Part shown: piece after piece, positions 14,039-16,060 of the stretch
Layout of the letters: each line of letters starts with the position of its first letter
Position numbering within the stretch: position 1 is the stretch's first letter
From: JAMBLL01 sp964387145
GTDB taxonomy: Bacteria > Actinomycetota > Acidimicrobiia > Spongiisociales > UBA5794
DNA: 16,060 nt
Direction of reading: 5' to 3'
Assembly: GCA_964387145.1 (NCBI GenBank)
Contig: CAYLVM010000050.1
Span: 1 to 16,060, forward strand
Made by a program: the position numbers and the translations under genes
The notes under the pieces: generated by a model
What the model was told of the DNA's origin: nothing
The model's input: the letters and a program-made list of their open reading frames with translations, nothing else
Databases searched by the model: none

Positions 14039-14463
14039 GAAGGCATGTCATCGCTGATGGTTCCGACGCGGGTACCTCCATCGGTGATCTCGATGCGCGT
14101 CCCCGTTGTGAGGATCTCGAAGACGGAGGTGCCCACGACGATCACCGGACAGGACGTGCCGTACATTTCGTTGGCGACCATGGCACCGAGCGCAACGATC
14201 AAATCCGGCTCGGCCATCACGATCCCAACGGGAGCCGTGCCGAGGCGGATGGCCTCTGCAAGGACACCCGTCGAAGACGATGAGCCCCTACCGTACGCCA
14301 TCGCAAGGACCGTTCCCGAGATGTTCTCTCCGAGCTGTGGGTGGCGTTCATCGATGATGGTGCCGGTTGTCGGGTCGAGGCCTCCCCAGAAGCTCAACGG
14401 CTCGTCGAGGACGAACAAGGATCCGCACGCCTCCCCCGAGACGAGAGCCACGGCGTCAGACAT
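14029..14463 (-). CDS. Aconitase X small (swivel) subunit
   Basis: A 144-residue protein matching the aconitase X swivel domain (formerly DUF126). Signature segments appear in order: LDEPLSFWGGLDPTTG, ERHPQLGENISGTVLAMAYGRGSSSSTGVLAEAI, GTAPVGIVMAEPDLIVALGAMVANE and CPVIVV. The GRGSSSS loop is the expected catalytic Ser/substrate-phosphate-like region. The ATG at 14461-14463 overlaps the stop of the large subunit by 8 bases. A longer frame reaching 14550 adds about 29 residues of shadow sequence and is rejected. It forms the second half of the enzyme, so it should be cotranslated with the large subunit. The convergent acoC stop is 6 bases away. Confidence 0.88.
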   Translation of the reverse strand: MSDAVALVSGEACGSLFVLDEPLSFWGGLDPTTGTIIDERHPQLGENISGTVLAMAYGRGSSSSTGVLAEAIRLGTAPVGIVMAEPDLIVALGAMVANEMYGTSCPVIVVGTSVFEILTTGTRIEITDGGTRVGTISDDMPSSL

Positions 14464-15730
14464 CGCGCCAGAGCTCAGGGTCACGCACGATGCGTCCGGC
14501 ATCTGCCGAGCGCACGCACTCCTCCATCGAGCCGAAGGCGACGTCGACACCGATGTTGCCAGGTGCGTACCAGGCCCACTTCGCCGAGTCCGTCATCACG
14601 ACACCGTCGATACGCTTGATGATCGGTGTGACGTAGGTGCAGGTGTCGGTAACGATGGTGACACCGGCTCTCTCGAGTGTGTCGATCCATCCCCGGCGTT
14701 CGACCTCTGTGAGCGTGTCGCGTCCTGTACTGACGTAGAACTCGACGTCACTATGGATGCGGATTCCATCGAGAAGCCGAACCAGGTGTTCGAAGCCGTC
14801 GATGGAGAGATGCGGGGTTCCGAGAGCGACGGCTCGTAGCGGCAGGTCGGTGCGGGTCGTGAGCTGATCCCTGGCCGTGGTGAGATCGCGTGACGTGACG
14901 TCGATGACCTCGACGTCTCCCCCTCCCGTGGCGGCTTCGAGGGTGGCAGCCTCGGGTGTCACGCCGAGAGCGTGGAAGAGAGCAACGGATCCCGATGAGG
15001 CGGCTGCAGCGCCCAACGCTTTGAGCTGATCCTCCGTCGTATCGCCATGGAGCCCCTCGACGATGGGCACAGCGTTCCCACAGCGAAGTCCGATGAGATG
15101 GCCGAGTACGGCGTAGAACACATCCTGGGTCATGAGCGAGGTGGGAAGGTCGACGAGGCGGAACACCATGGTGCCTTTGCGACCGTCGTCGAGGTGGAGC
15201 CCTGCAGCAGGTGCCCGACCTGTGATGGCGCACGAGATATCGATGAAGTCCCCGTATCTGTTCGTCCGGGCACCGAGCACGGAGTTGGCGAAGACGATGG
15301 CGTTGGACTCTGCCCAGGCGATCTGGTCGCCGAGCCTCGGTCGCTGTGTGAGCTGGTACGGGGCACAGGTGAACGTCGGGCTCCCGCCCATGTCGATGTA
15401 TGTCTGGACGAGACGGCGCCCGAGCACGAGCGACTCGTCGTCACCGAGGTTGAGTTCGGGGTGCAGAAGATCGAGGGACGCGACGTTGAGGGTTGTCGGG
15501 ACACAGACCTTCGCCCCGCCGTCTCGGAGCCGTTCGGCGAAGTCGAGGCCTGCAACGCCGTTGAAGATGCAGGAGTCGATGTGTGCGCCAACGATGTCGA
15601 GCAGCTTGACTGCTCCAAGCGTGCGTGCAGCATGTACGACGATCTGCATTGCGAACTGTGCCCCGGGACCGAACTCACCTGCGAGGAAGGCGGCATCGCG
15701 GTCGGTCAGGTCGATCACCCGGATGAGCAT
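14456..15730 (-). CDS. Aconitase X large (catalytic) subunit
   Basis: A 424-residue aconitase X catalytic subunit (formerly DUF521). These are Fe-S dehydratases: characterised members act on cis-3-hydroxy-L-proline (bacteria) or on mevalonate 5-phosphate (archaea). Typical stretches are LTDRDAAFLAGEFGPGAQFAM, DIVGAHIDSCIF, GSPTFTCAPYQ (Cys122), GDFIDISCAITGRAP, TDTCTYVTPII (Cys364) and SMEECVRSADAG (Cys405). The three cysteines are candidate cluster ligands (inference). VVMTDSAKWAWYAPGN is the usual terminal motif. The ATG at 15728-15730 gives the family-like N-terminus; a GTG at 15814 would add 28 residues of low-information sequence. No clear ribosome binding site precedes either. With no proline or hydroxyproline catabolic neighbour, the substrate is undetermined. 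Confidence 0.9.
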   Translation of the reverse strand: MLIRVIDLTDRDAAFLAGEFGPGAQFAMQIVVHAARTLGAVKLLDIVGAHIDSCIFNGVAGLDFAERLRDGGAKVCVPTTLNVASLDLLHPELNLGDDESLVLGRRLVQTYIDMGGSPTFTCAPYQLTQRPRLGDQIAWAESNAIVFANSVLGARTNRYGDFIDISCAITGRAPAAGLHLDDGRKGTMVFRLVDLPTSLMTQDVFYAVLGHLIGLRCGNAVPIVEGLHGDTTEDQLKALGAAAASSGSVALFHALGVTPEAATLEAATGGGDVEVIDVTSRDLTTARDQLTTRTDLPLRAVALGTPHLSIDGFEHLVRLLDGIRIHSDVEFYVSTGRDTLTEVERRGWIDTLERAGVTIVTDTCTYVTPIIKRIDGVVMTDSAKWAWYAPGNIGVDVAFGSMEECVRSADAGRIVRDPELWRDV

Positions 15731-15780
15731 ACGCTGCGGATCGGTGCTGCGCTGTGACGTCGTACGCGAGGCACCAGGCA

Positions 15781-15827
15781 ACTCACCGGCGCATGAATCG
15801 AGACCGTCGAGCACGTCACCGGTGAGT
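15781..15827. promoter_or_regulatory. TCACCGG inverted/direct repeats upstream of aconitase X
   Basis: ACTCACCGG (15781-15789) and CCGGTGAGT (15819-15827) are perfect 9-base arms. The right arm is itself part of the 10-base palindrome TCACCGGTGA (15816-15825), so TCACCGG also recurs in direct orientation with 33-base spacing, about three helical turns. The sites lie 50-100 bases before the aconitase X large subunit, where an operator would be. No promoter boxes are certain. Confidence 0.4.
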
Positions 15828-15829
15828 CT

Positions 15830-15943
15830 GTGACGGGGCCTACGCCTTTCATGGTCACGGAGCCAGATGGCAACGTGATCCTCGTCGACCGGTACACATG
15901 GAAGCCTGCATCTTCGGAAGATCCGGCGAGGATCAGGTGCTGA
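15830..15943 (+). CDS. Possible 37-residue small ORF
   Basis: A plus-strand frame starts at GTG 15830 (with GGTGAG 3 bases upstream) or ATG 15851 and ends TGA at 15941-15943. It encodes about 37 (or 30) residues with natural-looking content (EPDGNVILVDRYTWKPASSEDP). It overlaps the last bases of the minus-strand permease, opposite strand. No family is recognised and the ribosome binding site is weak, so it may be chance. Confidence 0.2.
   Translation: MTGPTPFMVTEPDGNVILVDRYTWKPASSEDPARIRC
15876..15935 (-). terminator. Structured 3' region at the permease stop
   Basis: TGATCCTCG (15876-15884) pairs with CGAGGATCA (15927-15935), 9 bases, continuing after a 4-base bulge with CCGG (15889-15892) to CCGG (15923-15926). 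A small inner hairpin TCTTCGGAAGA lies at 15911-15921. The right arm includes the permease TGA. No T-run follows, so termination is plausible but not shown. Confidence 0.35.
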
Positions 15944-16060
15944 CGGCTCTGCGGTACAGCCACACGCCGAGAGGGAAGAACACGGCGAGGATTGCCGCGA
16001 TCCATAAGAACGACTGGAGGATCAGCGACCCGACAGGGAGGCCACCCATCAACGCCCGGA
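15933..16060 (-). CDS. C-terminal end of an ABC-2-type transporter permease (partial)
   Basis: The window edge cuts a minus-strand gene; its last 41 codons are present, ending TGA at 15933-15935. The translation has MGGLPVGSLILQSFLWIAAI and ILAVFFPLGVWLYRRAVST, a loop followed by the terminal membrane helix and basic tail typical of ABC-2 family permeases that act in drug or lipid export. The assignment is from this C-terminal pattern alone; another polytopic membrane protein is possible. Its partner ATPase should lie just beyond the right edge. Confidence 0.55.
   Translation of the reverse strand, partial: RALMGGLPVGSLILQSFLWIAAILAVFFPLGVWLYRRAVST

Overview
The window is high-GC bacterial DNA with tightly packed genes, GTG and ATG starts, GGAGG-type ribosome binding sites and strong codon-position GC bias, which makes long antisense shadow frames. 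The gene content (a GabD1-type aldehyde dehydrogenase close to the mycobacterial form, DUF4870, an ECF sigma factor with a membrane partner, Thr-rich secreted proteins, an acoXABC cluster) suggests an actinobacterium, perhaps of the Acidimicrobiia. That assignment is inference from protein flavour only. No tRNA, rRNA, CRISPR array or insertion sequence is visible.

Left block (about 89-5456, all on the minus strand, so read right to left). It holds an anchored extracellular nuclease with a lamin-tail domain, an M20 carboxypeptidase/aminoacylase-type metallopeptidase with a signal peptide, a ComF/COG1926-like phosphoribosyltransferase, a succinate-semialdehyde-type aldehyde dehydrogenase, a DUF4870 membrane protein, and a 33-residue membrane miniprotein whose GTG start overlaps the DUF4870 stop (GTGA).

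Middle block. A 343-base intergenic region (5457-5799) precedes two plus-strand genes, a LURP-one-related protein and a short-chain dehydrogenase. The dehydrogenase has a good promoter, an operator-like palindrome at its expected transcription start, and a long composite hairpin directly at its stop codon. Facing it on the minus strand is an ECF sigma factor overlapping by 8 bases a large single-pass membrane protein with a META domain, a likely sigma/anti-sigma-like pair.

Right block. Plus-strand genes acoX (NAD-kinase-like), acoA (E1 alpha), acoB (E1 beta) and acoC (E2) look like an acetoin dehydrogenase-type complex without its E3 or a regulator in view. Convergent with it, 6 bases away, is a two-subunit aconitase X (large catalytic and small swivel subunits, overlapping by 8 bases), probably a dehydratase acting on a hydroxylated amino acid or similar substrate. 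Upstream of it lie TCACCGG repeats that look like an operator. The window ends inside the C-terminus of an ABC-2-type permease.

No single dramatic new system is visible. The items most worth a second look are the coupled miniprotein, the operator-like palindromes, the recurrent hairpins wrapped around stop codons without U-tracts, the sigma/META pair, and the unassigned substrates of the Aco-like and AcnX enzymes.
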